Shown here: positions 30,809-38,758 of the stretch, piece by piece
Layout of the letters: every line of letters starts with the position of its first letter
How positions within the stretch are numbered: the first letter of the stretch is position 1
NCBI GenBank assembly: GCA_024277135.1
Contig: JAJRVV010000063.1
Coordinates: 1 to 42,762, forward strand
From: Chloroflexota bacterium
GTDB lineage: Bacteria; Chloroflexota; Anaerolineae; Promineifilales; Promineifilaceae
DNA: 42,762 bases
Direction: 5' to 3'
Notes under the pieces: model-generated
What the model was told of the DNA's origin: nothing
Seen by the model: the letters and a program-made list of their open reading frames with translations, nothing else
The model's database searches: none
Made by a program: the position numbers and the translations under genes

Positions 30809-33287
30809 ACGGCAGCCCCCAAATCGTGAAATCTTCGTAGACCGTCGCTTCGCCGAACACCTCATCCTCTACAAAGAACGCCGTGATCACCGCCACATCT
30901 CCCGAAAAGGGGCGGCTGGATAAATCAAGTTCAGCCACAAGGGAATCATTGAGCAGAAAATAGCCCCGGTCAAACAAAGCGATCAACGTGATCCGGTTGG
31001 CGGCGTCATCAGACGTATCCAGTAAATCGTCAACCAGACCCTCATCCAGGTCAATATCCTCGCCCGATACCCGATCTATCAACCGCCAGTTGCCGTCTGA
31101 ACCTACCACCAGCCACATCTGGCTGTCATACGCCGTTTCCCGGAAAGACAGGCCAATGTCCCAACTGCTGACGCTGGTGGGATATGGATTCACAAACACG
31201 GCGTCGGCGATGAAGTTGAATTGGTTGATTTCCGCTGGCCGTACCTTGATCAAGCCATCATCCACATGATCTAACTGGTTACTGCGCGGGCCAAAGAGCG
31301 GGTTGGCCGACCATACCGTCAAGTTGCGGTAGCCGGTAGATTCCCCCGCCACCTCGTCGCTGCTGTAAAAGCCGGTGCCGATGGCGATATTGCCGGTGTT
31401 GACACGGCCGTCAAACGTGAGAAATGAGACGAGATTGCCGTTGAGGAAAAAGTAACCCACATCTGCCAAAGCGACCAGGACGACCTCGTTTTCGCCGTTG
31501 GCCGACGAGTCCAGATAAGCGGACAAATCTCCCTCGGCCAGGAAATTGTCTTCAGAGTCCACTCGATTGTTCAGGTTCCACACCCCATCTGAACGGAAAA
31601 CCAGCCGCAATTCATCGTCACCCCCCGCCTGACGGAAGATGATACCAGCATCCCAACGGCCGTCTGCCGCACCGAACGGATTCTCAAATGTCGCCTGCAA
31701 AATGAAATCTGCCGGGCTGATTTCTAGATATTCCGTCTCAATCAGACTGTCATCTTCATGCGCTATTGCGCCGTTTAACGGCCCTGCCAGGGCGATTAGA
31801 TCGTCGTTCGCCGTTCCTACGATGGGTCGGGCGGTGGCGGTGGCATTGCCTGATTCTGCGGCCAAAGCTGCCCGCGTTGCCAGAATGCTTTCCGTGGTGG
31901 CGTCTGCGGCCGGGGGCGGGTTGGTTGGCGGCGGTTCGGTGGTGGCGATGGGTTGGATGGCCGCTGCCTGGGCCGTCGCCGTTGCCACCCGCGCTTCAGA
32001 AATCGCGGTGGCTGTGCTATCAGGCGCAGCGGCGGCGGCGCTGGTTGGGGTTATGGCGGTATCTTCTACGGCGGCAACAACGCTGGGCCAGGTGGGTGTG
32101 GCGGTAGACAGGAAATCCGTTTGCGTCACCAGCCAGACGCCGCCGCCAATTACGCCGGCGCAAAGGAGCAGGATCATGCTCGCCACACCGATAACCCATA
32201 ACGGGATCTTTCGCTTAGATTTAGCTTCAATCGCCGGTGGATATGCTTCCAATCGGGGTTGGCTTTGGGGCGGGGGAGACACGCGGGGCGGTGGCGGTGG
32301 TGGAGCCGCCACGGGCGGCGGCGGCTCAAAAACGGTTCTCTTCTCGGCAACTTCCGCCGGAGGAGGCGTGGGCGGCGCTGCCTGCGCTACCATCGTTTCA
32401 TCCTTTTCCGCCGTCGTTTCCAGGATGGATAAGTCGGGTCGGGGAATTTTTTGAGTGGCTTTGGAAAGGGCTTGTGATAAATCGGTGGCGGAGGAGAAGC
32501 GGTCATCCCGCTGTTTGGCCAGCGCTTTGTGGATGACTTCTTCGGTGTCGCGGGGCAAGTCGGGCCGTTTTTCCAGGATGGCGGGAACCGGGTCCATGAC
32601 GTGTTTCATCATCACCCGCGCCGGGGTGTCGCCGGTGAAGGGGAGTTCGCCGGTCAACATTTGGAAGAGGATGATGCCTAGCGCGTATACATCGGAACGG
32701 CCGTCCAGTTCCTTGTCGCCATACACTTGTTCCGGACTCATGTACATCGGCGTGCCTACCAGGCTGCCGCTGGCGGTCAACGCTTCGGTCGAAGCCGCCA
32801 CATGCACAATGCCAAAATCAGCCAGATACGCATCCCCATATTGGTCAAATAAAATGTTGCCCGGCTTCAAATCCCGGTGAATGATCCCCTGGGTATGGGC
32901 ATGATCCAGCGCCGACCCCAGCCGCTTGAGAATAACGGCCGCTTCTTCAATGGGAACCACGCCATCCTTCAACTTGTCAGCCAGCGACCCGCCCGGCATG
33001 TAACGCATCACCAGGTACGGTTGTCCATTGTCCTCGCCAAAATCATACACCGGCACGATTGCCGGGTGTTCCAGCGCCGCAATCGTTTTGGCTTCGCGGG
33101 CAAACCGCGCTTGAAACTCCGGCTCATGCAAAAACTCACGGGGCAGCGCCTTAATCGCCACCGTGCGTTCAAACATGGGGTCGTAGGCAGTGAACACGGT
33201 TGCCATACCGCCCCGGCCCAATTCTGCTTTAACTTCGTACCGGCCAATTTTTTCAGGAGTCATAATTCGTTTATGGGTGTGTTTCAT
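30807..33287 (-). CDS. PknB-type membrane Ser/Thr protein kinase with duplicated extracellular sensor
   Basis: The product is 826 residues from ATG 33287; ATG 33263 (MTPEKIGRYEV) is an alternative and neither has a good ribosome site. The kinase domain (about 15-275) has the glycine loop LGRGGMATV, K46 in VAIKALP, IIHRDLKPGNILF, DFGIV and GTPMYMSPEQ, so it is active-looking. A Pro/Ala-rich linker leads to one transmembrane helix (about 363-388; LWVIGVASMILLLCAGVIGG). An Ala/Thr-rich stalk follows, then two homologous beta-sandwich repeats of about 160 residues (about 492-660 and 668-826; DAGIIFRQAGGDDELRLVF against DIGLSFRETAYDSQMWLVV). The repeats resemble concanavalin/DUF1080-like folds and may bind glycans. 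It probably senses the outside of the cell and phosphorylates cytoplasmic targets. Confidence 0.92.
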   Translation of the reverse strand: MKHTHKRIMTPEKIGRYEVKAELGRGGMATVFTAYDPMFERTVAIKALPREFLHEPEFQARFAREAKTIAALEHPAIVPVYDFGEDNGQPYLVMRYMPGGSLADKLKDGVVPIEEAAVILKRLGSALDHAHTQGIIHRDLKPGNILFDQYGDAYLADFGIVHVAASTEALTASGSLVGTPMYMSPEQVYGDKELDGRSDVYALGIILFQMLTGELPFTGDTPARVMMKHVMDPVPAILEKRPDLPRDTEEVIHKALAKQRDDRFSSATDLSQALSKATQKIPRPDLSILETTAEKDETMVAQAAPPTPPPAEVAEKRTVFEPPPPVAAPPPPPPRVSPPPQSQPRLEAYPPAIEAKSKRKIPLWVIGVASMILLLCAGVIGGGVWLVTQTDFLSTATPTWPSVVAAVEDTAITPTSAAAAAPDSTATAISEARVATATAQAAAIQPIATTEPPPTNPPPAADATTESILATRAALAAESGNATATARPIVGTANDDLIALAGPLNGAIAHEDDSLIETEYLEISPADFILQATFENPFGAADGRWDAGIIFRQAGGDDELRLVFRSDGVWNLNNRVDSEDNFLAEGDLSAYLDSSANGENEVVLVALADVGYFFLNGNLVSFLTFDGRVNTGNIAIGTGFYSSDEVAGESTGYRNLTVWSANPLFGPRSNQLDHVDDGLIKVRPAEINQFNFIADAVFVNPYPTSVSSWDIGLSFRETAYDSQMWLVVGSDGNWRLIDRVSGEDIDLDEGLVDDLLDTSDDAANRITLIALFDRGYFLLNDSLVAELDLSSRPFSGDVAVITAFFVEDEVFGEATVYEDFTIWGLP

Positions 33288-33290
33288 TTC

Positions 33291-33338
33291 AGCCGCGGTT
33301 TCTTACCGCGTTTACTGCGCGGTAGGGATACCGCGGCT
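33291..33338. repeat. AGCCGCGGT palindromic repeat upstream of the kinase gene
   Basis: AGCCGCGGTTTCTTACCGCG is nearly complementary to CGCGGTAGGGATACCGCGGC, separated by TTTACTG, so it forms a hairpin with nested CCGCGG palindromes. It overlaps the 5' side of the kinase leader between the LOG-family gene and the kinase gene. It may end the upstream transcript. Confidence 0.75.
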
Positions 33339-33395
33339 ACTATTTGTGTATTTGATCAATATGCCAACTATACCAATCGTCAATTACCATCAATC

Positions 33396-34181
33396 TTACT
33401 TCTTTAGCCCCAATACCTGCCGGGTGGTGTGCCGGGCGCCGCTTTCCTGGCTCAGCCGCCATTCATCTTCCTCCCGGCAGCACAAAATAAGGTCTCTGGC
33501 TTCTGCCGGCGAATCGGTGACCAACAGCAAATCCAGGTCATCGAGCGAAATTTTGCCCTGGGCCAGCATGCTGTTTTTCAACCAATCAATCAACCCGCCC
33601 CAGTAGGCTGAATCAAATAAAATAACCGGAAAATTTTGGATTTTACCAGTCTGGATGAGAGTCAGGGACTCGAAAAGCTCATCCATCGTGCCAAACCCAC
33701 CGGGGAATATAACGAAGGCCTGGGCATATTTGACCAGCATGGTTTTGCGGACGAAGAAGTAGCGGAAATCAACCGTCACATCTACATATGGGTTGAGGTG
33801 CTGTTCAAAGGGGAGTTCGACGTTCAGGCCGACGGAGACGGCGTTGCCCGCTTTGGCTCCTTTGTTAGCCGCTTCCATGATGCCGGGGCCGCCGCCGGTG
33901 ATGATGGTGAAACCAGATTCACCTAACAGCCGGGCCACCTCGACGGCCGCTTCGTAATGGGGTTCTCCCGCTTTGGTACGAGCTGAGCCGAAAATGGTCA
34001 CGGCCGTGCTCAGGTCGGCCAACGCATCAAATCCTTCCACAAACTCGCCCATGATGCGCATCACGCGCCAGGGATCGGTTTGGGTAAACGAGATCGTCTC
34101 AGTCGTAGGCGGGTTGAGGAGCTTTTCATCTTCAGTGCGCTGGCCGCTACGGGCGGCCCGGTTGAGGGAGTTGCTGCTCAT
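33396..34181 (-). CDS. LOG-family (lysine-decarboxylase-like, TIGR00730) protein
   Basis: The product is 261 residues from ATG 34181 (MSSNSLNRAARSG), chosen because AAGGAAG precedes it; the open frame upstream to 34298 runs through a tandem repeat and is unlikely to be coding. Motifs: VTIFGSARTK near residue 60, TIITGGGPGIMEAANKGA, and the LOG signature FPGGFGTMDELFE, which in cytokinin-activating LOG proteins binds the nucleotide phosphate and catalyses removal of ribose 5-phosphate. In bacteria the substrate is usually a nucleoside monophosphate or is unknown. It sits downstream of the phosphatase of the partner-switching module, in the same direction. Confidence 0.9.
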   Translation of the reverse strand: MSSNSLNRAARSGQRTEDEKLLNPPTTETISFTQTDPWRVMRIMGEFVEGFDALADLSTAVTIFGSARTKAGEPHYEAAVEVARLLGESGFTIITGGGPGIMEAANKGAKAGNAVSVGLNVELPFEQHLNPYVDVTVDFRYFFVRKTMLVKYAQAFVIFPGGFGTMDELFESLTLIQTGKIQNFPVILFDSAYWGGLIDWLKNSMLAQGKISLDDLDLLLVTDSPAEARDLILCCREEDEWRLSQESGARHTTRQVLGLKK

Positions 34182-34226
34182 TTGCTTCCTTTTGTCTGGC
34201 TTGCTTTGCGCTAGTATAGCATGATT

Positions 34227-34345
34227 ACAGGTATGCAAGTATGCAGGTGTGCAAGTATGCAGATATAGATTTCCTGGGGTAACATTTGCGCCAATCACGC
34301 GAATAACGACTGAATACCGATTACTGAATACTGAATACTGAACAC
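34227..34345. repeat. Tandem 8-bp repeat and ACTGAATACTGA repeat upstream of the LOG gene
   Basis: GGTATGCAAGTATGCAGGTG and GTGCAAGTATGCAG are four to five copies of an 8-bp unit (GTATGCAA/GTGTGCAA). Further on (34305-34345) come repeated ACTGAATACTGA words. On the minus strand TATACT (plus 34214-34219) could be a -10 box for the LOG gene, but the -35 is poor. This gap of about 170 bp has no other gene. Confidence 0.75.
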
Positions 34346-34353
34346 ACTAAGCC

Positions 34354-37293
34354 TCACGGCCGTACATGTTTCATCACCACCAGCGTAATATCATCAAACT
34401 GGGGGGTGTCGCCGGCGTGGTCGCGGATGGCGTCGGTGATGGCCTGCACCATCTGCGCCGCGCTCTGCTCATGCGCGGCGCGGGCCGCCATTCGCAGCCG
34501 TTCCAGGCCAAACTCGTCGTAATCCTCATTCATCGCTTCCGTCACCCCATCGGTGTAAAACAGCAGCGTATCGCCGGGATACAGGCGGGAAGTATGACCT
34601 TCAATTTCGATGTCAGGCAGCACGCCCAGCGCGATCCCTTTGGCTGGCAGCAAACGCGCCTTGCCATTGCGCCGCAGCATCAGCGGCGGATTATGCCCGC
34701 CATTGGCATAGGCCAGCGTGCAGTTTTCCGGGTCCCAGATGGCGTAGAAGACGGTGACAAACAGGTCGGATTGGGAATCATGGTTGATGATCTCGTTGGC
34801 CCGCACCAGCGTTTCGGCCGGATCGGTGCGGCTGAGGGCGACGGTGCGCAGGATGGTGCGGCTGAGCGCCATGAACAGCGCCGCCGGTACGCCTTTGTCG
34901 GCCACATCCGCTATCAAGATGCCCCAATGTCCGTTTGGCAGCTGCAGAAAGTCGTAAAAGTCGCCGCTGACCTGCCGGGCGGCTTGCCAATAACTGGCGA
35001 TGGCGCAGCCGGGAATATCGGGGCTGCCATCGGGGATGAAGGTGGCTTGTATTTCGCGGGCGACGTCAAGTTCCTGTTCCAGTTTGTCCCGCTCGGCCGC
35101 TTCCAAGTAAAGCTGGTTGTTGACCACGGCCGTGGCCGCCTGATGGGCGATGCCGTTGAGGATGTTGTGGGAGTGGGAGGAAAGAGTACGGCCGCTGTCC
35201 AAATGAGCGCCGACGATCATGGCGCCGACGAGTTGGCCACGGGCGTGAAGGGGGAAGGCGTAGGCAGTGGGGGCGCTCAATACCTTTTCCAGCCAGGGAG
35301 TCAGTTTCAAGTCATAGTAACGGCCGTACGGCGTCAATGTATCCACCTGTTCCTGGGCCATCACCGGCAAATCTTTCCGCTCCAGTTCCAGCGTGGCCAA
35401 CAGCCCCCGCCCCATGGGGCTGATGCCGTGACTGGGGCCGGGGATGAATACCTGCCGCTCTTCATCCCAGATGAGAATGAGCGCCGACTCCACGCCAACC
35501 AGCATCGGCGCCAGACGGACGATGGTGTACAGGATTTCGTTGAGGTCAATCAGGCTGTTGACTGCTTCGGCGACTTGTAAGAGGGCGGTGTTGACCCACG
35601 CTTCCTCTTCCTGGGCATTGCGCAGATAGACATTTTCGATGGCTTGCCCCGCTTGGCTGAGGATGTTGTGCAATAGTTCCTGGCGGCGGGGGCCGGGGCC
35701 GTAACGGCCGTTTGGACTGGCTCTGGTTTCCAGTTTGTTGATGACCATGACGCCCAACCAGCGGGTTTTGGTGCGCAGGGGCAAAAGGGTGAGTTGGTGG
35801 ACGGCCGTTTCCATTGGGGCCAGCGCTTCTTTCAGCCAGACCGGGATGGTTTGTGATGTCATCATTTGCTGGCCGACATGCACCGCATCCAGCGCCGTCC
35901 ATTCGCCGATGGGGAACTCATGCGTATTGAACCGCTCTGTTTCCGTCTGATCCAGCCCATGCACGGCCGCGCCCCGGTAAACGTCGGTTTCTGCTTGCCA
36001 CAATAGCACGCCGCAAAAATCCACGCCCACCAGCATGGGTGTCAGCCGGGTGATGGCCGTGAGCAGATCGCCTAGTTCGTTGCTTTGGCTGAAAGCGCGA
36101 GCCACCTGGAATTGAGCGGTTGTAATCCACGCCTGCTCCCGCTGCCACTCCAACTGGCGGGCTTGATCAATGGCGGTGGCGATTTCGGCGGCCAACGCTT
36201 CCAGCGCCGTTTTTTCGGCCGGGGTGAAGACACCCGGCTCAGCGCTTTGCACGTCCAACACCCCCAGCAGTTCGCCGGCGACGTTGAGCGGAATCGCCAT
36301 TTCAGCGCGGGTGGCATCGGTGAGACGGGCCAGGTCATCGGTAAAATTTTGCATGAAACGGCCGTCCTCATCCCTGTTGTTGATGACGATGGTTTCCATA
36401 TCGGCAGCGGCCGTGCCCACCAGTCCCTCACCCACAGCTACCCAAACCCGCTCTTCCGTAAGCATGGTTTCACTGCTGGCCTCGGCGATGAGTTTACCTG
36501 TGTCCGCGTCCAACGTGAAAATAGTGACTGGATGAAAGCCAAACCGATCGCTGGTGAGCTGCACCACGTAGGGGAACAAGGTTTCTCGTTCCTGAATCAG
36601 GTTGATTTTACGCGCGATCTGGCTCACCAGTTCCAACTGGGCGGCCCGCCGCCGCTCTTGCTCATAAAGCTGGGCGTGGGCGATGGCCGCCGCCGCCTGA
36701 TTGGCCAAAATCATCAACCGGCGTAAATCTTCGTCGTTGAAGCGGTTGGGCTGCTGGCTTTGGGCGGATACCATGCCGATGGTTTTTTCGCCGCTGACCA
36801 GGGGGATGAACATGGCGGAGCGGGGCGGCGTACTGCTGATGTAGCGGGGTTGGGCGGGCAGGCGGTGCATGTCCCGGGCGAAATCGCGGACGAGGAGGGG
36901 TTTTTGGGTGTCGCGCACCCAGCCCACCATGCCGCTGTTTTCGCTTAAATCGAAGGTGCGGGGTGTTTTTTGGGGACGGCCGTCAATTGACCAGTAAAGA
37001 ATGTGATACAAGTCATCTTCCAGCAATCCTACCTGAAAAATGCTGTTGTCAATCACCTGGCCGGCCGATTGGGCGATGAGGGCGCATAACGCTTTGACAT
37101 CCAGTTCGGCGGCGACGATATCCCGACCCGCCCGGCTTAGTGTTTCCAGTTCGGCGATACGCTGCATGAGCAGGCGGCGGGATTGGTAGCGCCGCCACAG
37201 GATGAAGGTAAGCAGGGACATAGCGGCAAATAAAACGGCGATGGCGAAGGCCGTCCCGGAAATGCCGCCTAAGATGTCTCTGTTGATTGCCAT
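34354..37293 (-). CDS. Multi-GAF SpoIIE-type protein phosphatase (RsbU-like)
   Basis: The product is 979 residues. One N-terminal membrane helix (GTAFAIAVLFAAMSLLTFIL, about 13-32) and a short coiled segment lead to four GAF-like sensor domains (about 50-215, 225-385, 400-565, 585-735). Repeat boundaries show VGVDFCGVLLWQ and VGVESALILIWD. The C-terminal PPM/SpoIIE phosphatase (about 745-975) carries metal-binding acidic residues in QVSGDFYDF, ILIADVADKGVPAALFM, LLFYTDGVTEAMNEDYDEFG and FDDITLVVMK. Such phosphatases dephosphorylate STAS anti-anti-sigma proteins, and two STAS genes and an anti-sigma-type kinase gene lie immediately upstream. The GAF array implies integration of several small-molecule or redox signals. 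Confidence 0.93.
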   Translation of the reverse strand: MAINRDILGGISGTAFAIAVLFAAMSLLTFILWRRYQSRRLLMQRIAELETLSRAGRDIVAAELDVKALCALIAQSAGQVIDNSIFQVGLLEDDLYHILYWSIDGRPQKTPRTFDLSENSGMVGWVRDTQKPLLVRDFARDMHRLPAQPRYISSTPPRSAMFIPLVSGEKTIGMVSAQSQQPNRFNDEDLRRLMILANQAAAAIAHAQLYEQERRRAAQLELVSQIARKINLIQERETLFPYVVQLTSDRFGFHPVTIFTLDADTGKLIAEASSETMLTEERVWVAVGEGLVGTAAADMETIVINNRDEDGRFMQNFTDDLARLTDATRAEMAIPLNVAGELLGVLDVQSAEPGVFTPAEKTALEALAAEIATAIDQARQLEWQREQAWITTAQFQVARAFSQSNELGDLLTAITRLTPMLVGVDFCGVLLWQAETDVYRGAAVHGLDQTETERFNTHEFPIGEWTALDAVHVGQQMMTSQTIPVWLKEALAPMETAVHQLTLLPLRTKTRWLGVMVINKLETRASPNGRYGPGPRRQELLHNILSQAGQAIENVYLRNAQEEEAWVNTALLQVAEAVNSLIDLNEILYTIVRLAPMLVGVESALILIWDEERQVFIPGPSHGISPMGRGLLATLELERKDLPVMAQEQVDTLTPYGRYYDLKLTPWLEKVLSAPTAYAFPLHARGQLVGAMIVGAHLDSGRTLSSHSHNILNGIAHQAATAVVNNQLYLEAAERDKLEQELDVAREIQATFIPDGSPDIPGCAIASYWQAARQVSGDFYDFLQLPNGHWGILIADVADKGVPAALFMALSRTILRTVALSRTDPAETLVRANEIINHDSQSDLFVTVFYAIWDPENCTLAYANGGHNPPLMLRRNGKARLLPAKGIALGVLPDIEIEGHTSRLYPGDTLLFYTDGVTEAMNEDYDEFGLERLRMAARAAHEQSAAQMVQAITDAIRDHAGDTPQFDDITLVVMKHVRP

Positions 37294-37332
37294 ATCAAGT
37301 ATCTTCTCAGTATTCAGGGGAGCGGCGAGGTT

Positions 37333-37689
37333 TTAACGGAAACCTGGCAGGTCTTTGAAGGCGCGTTGGGCTTTTTCGGGAGTGGGAAAGATGTGGAAAA
37401 CCTTGTCGAAGCCGACCATGGCAAAAATTTCCGTCAGCCGGTCGTCTAATCCGCTCAACATCACATCCCCTTTTTGCTGACGGGCTTTACGCCAGGCGCT
37501 GACCAGGCAGCGTAAGCCGCCGCTGTTGATGTAATTGACCTGGCTTAGATCAACTACGATCTGGTACTGCTCATGATCCAGAATCTCGTTCAACGCCGCT
37601 TCTAGTTGGGGCGAGAGGGTTTGGTCGAGACGGCCGTTTACAGAGACTAGCTTGACGTTGGCGGGTAAGGTTTTTTGCTGGATGTTCAT
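37333..37689 (-). CDS. STAS-domain anti-anti-sigma factor (SpoIIAA/RsbV-like), copy 2
   Basis: The product is 118 residues from ATG 37689 (MNIQQKTLPANVKL); an ATG six codons upstream is also possible. The STAS fold is clear (VSVNGRLDQTLSPQLEAAL, YQIVVDLSQVNYINSGGLR), with the phospho-acceptor serine in INSGGL (Ser 56 from this start). It would be phosphorylated by the adjacent anti-sigma-type kinase and dephosphorylated by the SpoIIE phosphatase downstream, so releasing the kinase from its target. The C-terminal residues DLPGFR come from the palindromic repeat family seen at the BTAD gene end. Confidence 0.9.
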   Translation of the reverse strand: MNIQQKTLPANVKLVSVNGRLDQTLSPQLEAALNEILDHEQYQIVVDLSQVNYINSGGLRCLVSAWRKARQQKGDVMLSGLDDRLTEIFAMVGFDKVFHIFPTPEKAQRAFKDLPGFR

Positions 37690-37788
37690 GTGAATCATTC
37701 GGGTCAACTTAAAGCGTAGGAAGTACTCGGAAAACAGTATCCAGTGTTCAGTGTTCAGTGTGAACCGCCAACTGAATACTGATAACCG

Positions 37789-38214
37789 CTATTGTTTGAT
37801 CAACTTGACCATAATCAGGGCGTTGCCATCCTGATTGAATTCATAAATGACCTTGTCCATGAGTTGGCGCATGAAATAGATGCCCAATCCACCGACTTTC
37901 ATATCCTGTACGGCGTTGGGGTTGGGTTTGGTCGGGGCGGTTACTTTATCGGGGCGAAAGGCACGGCCGTTATCATGCAGGGTGACGACAAATTTATCGG
38001 CCGTCGCTACCCAAATGACGCGGATAGAGCCTTTGTTCTCACCGCCATAAGCATGTTCGATGATATTGGTACACGCTTCGTCGCAGGCCAGTTCGATGTG
38101 AAAAATCTCTTTTTTGGACAAGCCAGCCTGAGCTGCCCCGGCGGTGACGAATTGACACAACCGTTTGATTTCGGAAAAACGACCAGAGATGGTGAGGACG
38201 TTTTGTGGGCCCAT
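37789..38214 (-). CDS. RsbW-like anti-sigma / serine-protein kinase (HATPase_c_2)
   Basis: The product is 141 residues from the ATG at 38214 (MGPQNVLTISGRFSEI); an upstream ATG adds 11 hydrophobic residues and is less likely. The GHKL ATPase motifs are the N-box DEACTNIIEHAYGG, the G1 VTLHDNGRAF and the G2 region KVGGLGIYFMRQLMD. It fits the small single-domain kinases that bind and phosphorylate STAS partners and inhibit a sigma factor or other output. It lies between the two STAS genes, 100 bp before copy 2. No sigma factor gene is in the window, so the output target may be elsewhere. Confidence 0.92.
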   Translation of the reverse strand: MGPQNVLTISGRFSEIKRLCQFVTAGAAQAGLSKKEIFHIELACDEACTNIIEHAYGGENKGSIRVIWVATADKFVVTLHDNGRAFRPDKVTAPTKPNPNAVQDMKVGGLGIYFMRQLMDKVIYEFNQDGNALIMVKLIKQ

Positions 38215-38226
38215 TCTCAAAAGCAG

Positions 38227-38267
38227 AAAACGTAAAACAACCTGCAAATCATGTCGTTTTACGTTTT
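38227..38267. repeat. Intercistronic hairpin between STAS copy 1 and the RsbW-like gene
   Basis: AAAACGTAAAAC (38227-38238) is perfectly complementary to GTTTTACGTTTT (38256-38267). On the transcribed minus strand it is followed by CTGCTTTT. It could attenuate or process the operon message. Another AAAACGTAAAACGC tract occurs at 38717-38730, upstream of queG. Confidence 0.7.
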
Positions 38268-38303
38268 ATTTGGAGTTTGACCAAGTTAAAAACGAATGAG
38301 TTT

Positions 38304-38645
38304 TTAGAAGCTGCCAACTGCCTGGGTGGTATTTTCATATGTCTGAAACAGTTCGTTTAATCCGGCCAAATCCAGCACTTCGGCAACTCGTTCTGATGGG
38401 CTGGAGATACGGACATCGCCCCGGTTACGTCTGCATTCTTTGTTAGCCGACACCAGCGACCGCAGACCGGCGCTGCTCATGTAATCAACCTGAGAAAGGT
38501 CTAGCACGATGTTATGACGGCCGTTGTTAGTTAATTCCTTCAACTTGTCATCCAATTCCGGGGCGCTGCTACTATCCACCCGGCCGGCAACGCGCAATAA
38601 GTCTACCCGTTTCATGGATTCCACACTGATATTCAAACTACTCAT
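38304..38645 (-). CDS. STAS-domain anti-anti-sigma factor, copy 1
   Basis: The product is 113 residues from ATG 38645 (MSSLNISVESMKRVDLL), preferred because GGAGG lies six bases before it. STAS motifs are present (VAGRVDSSSAPELDDKL, HNIVLDLSQVDYMSSAGLR), with S58 in MSSAGL as the probable phospho-serine. It is the first gene of the minus-strand partner-switching set (STAS, kinase, STAS, phosphatase) and is divergent from queG. Having two STAS proteins beside one kinase suggests two inputs or competing antagonists. Confidence 0.92.
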   Translation of the reverse strand: MSSLNISVESMKRVDLLRVAGRVDSSSAPELDDKLKELTNNGRHNIVLDLSQVDYMSSAGLRSLVSANKECRRNRGDVRISSPSERVAEVLDLAGLNELFQTYENTTQAVGSF

Positions 38646-38758
38646 GAAAAACCTCCATCCAACCATTGTGAATTTATCATCACTCGCGGAGCGGATTATA
38701 GCACACCCCCAACCTAAAACGTAAAACGCAAAGCGAAAAACGTGCTATAGTTTGCCAT

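Noticed and set aside
34366-35580. A 404-residue plus-strand frame opposite the SpoIIE phosphatase gene
   Set aside because: It is the complement of the phosphatase and GAF domains and shows no independent motif.
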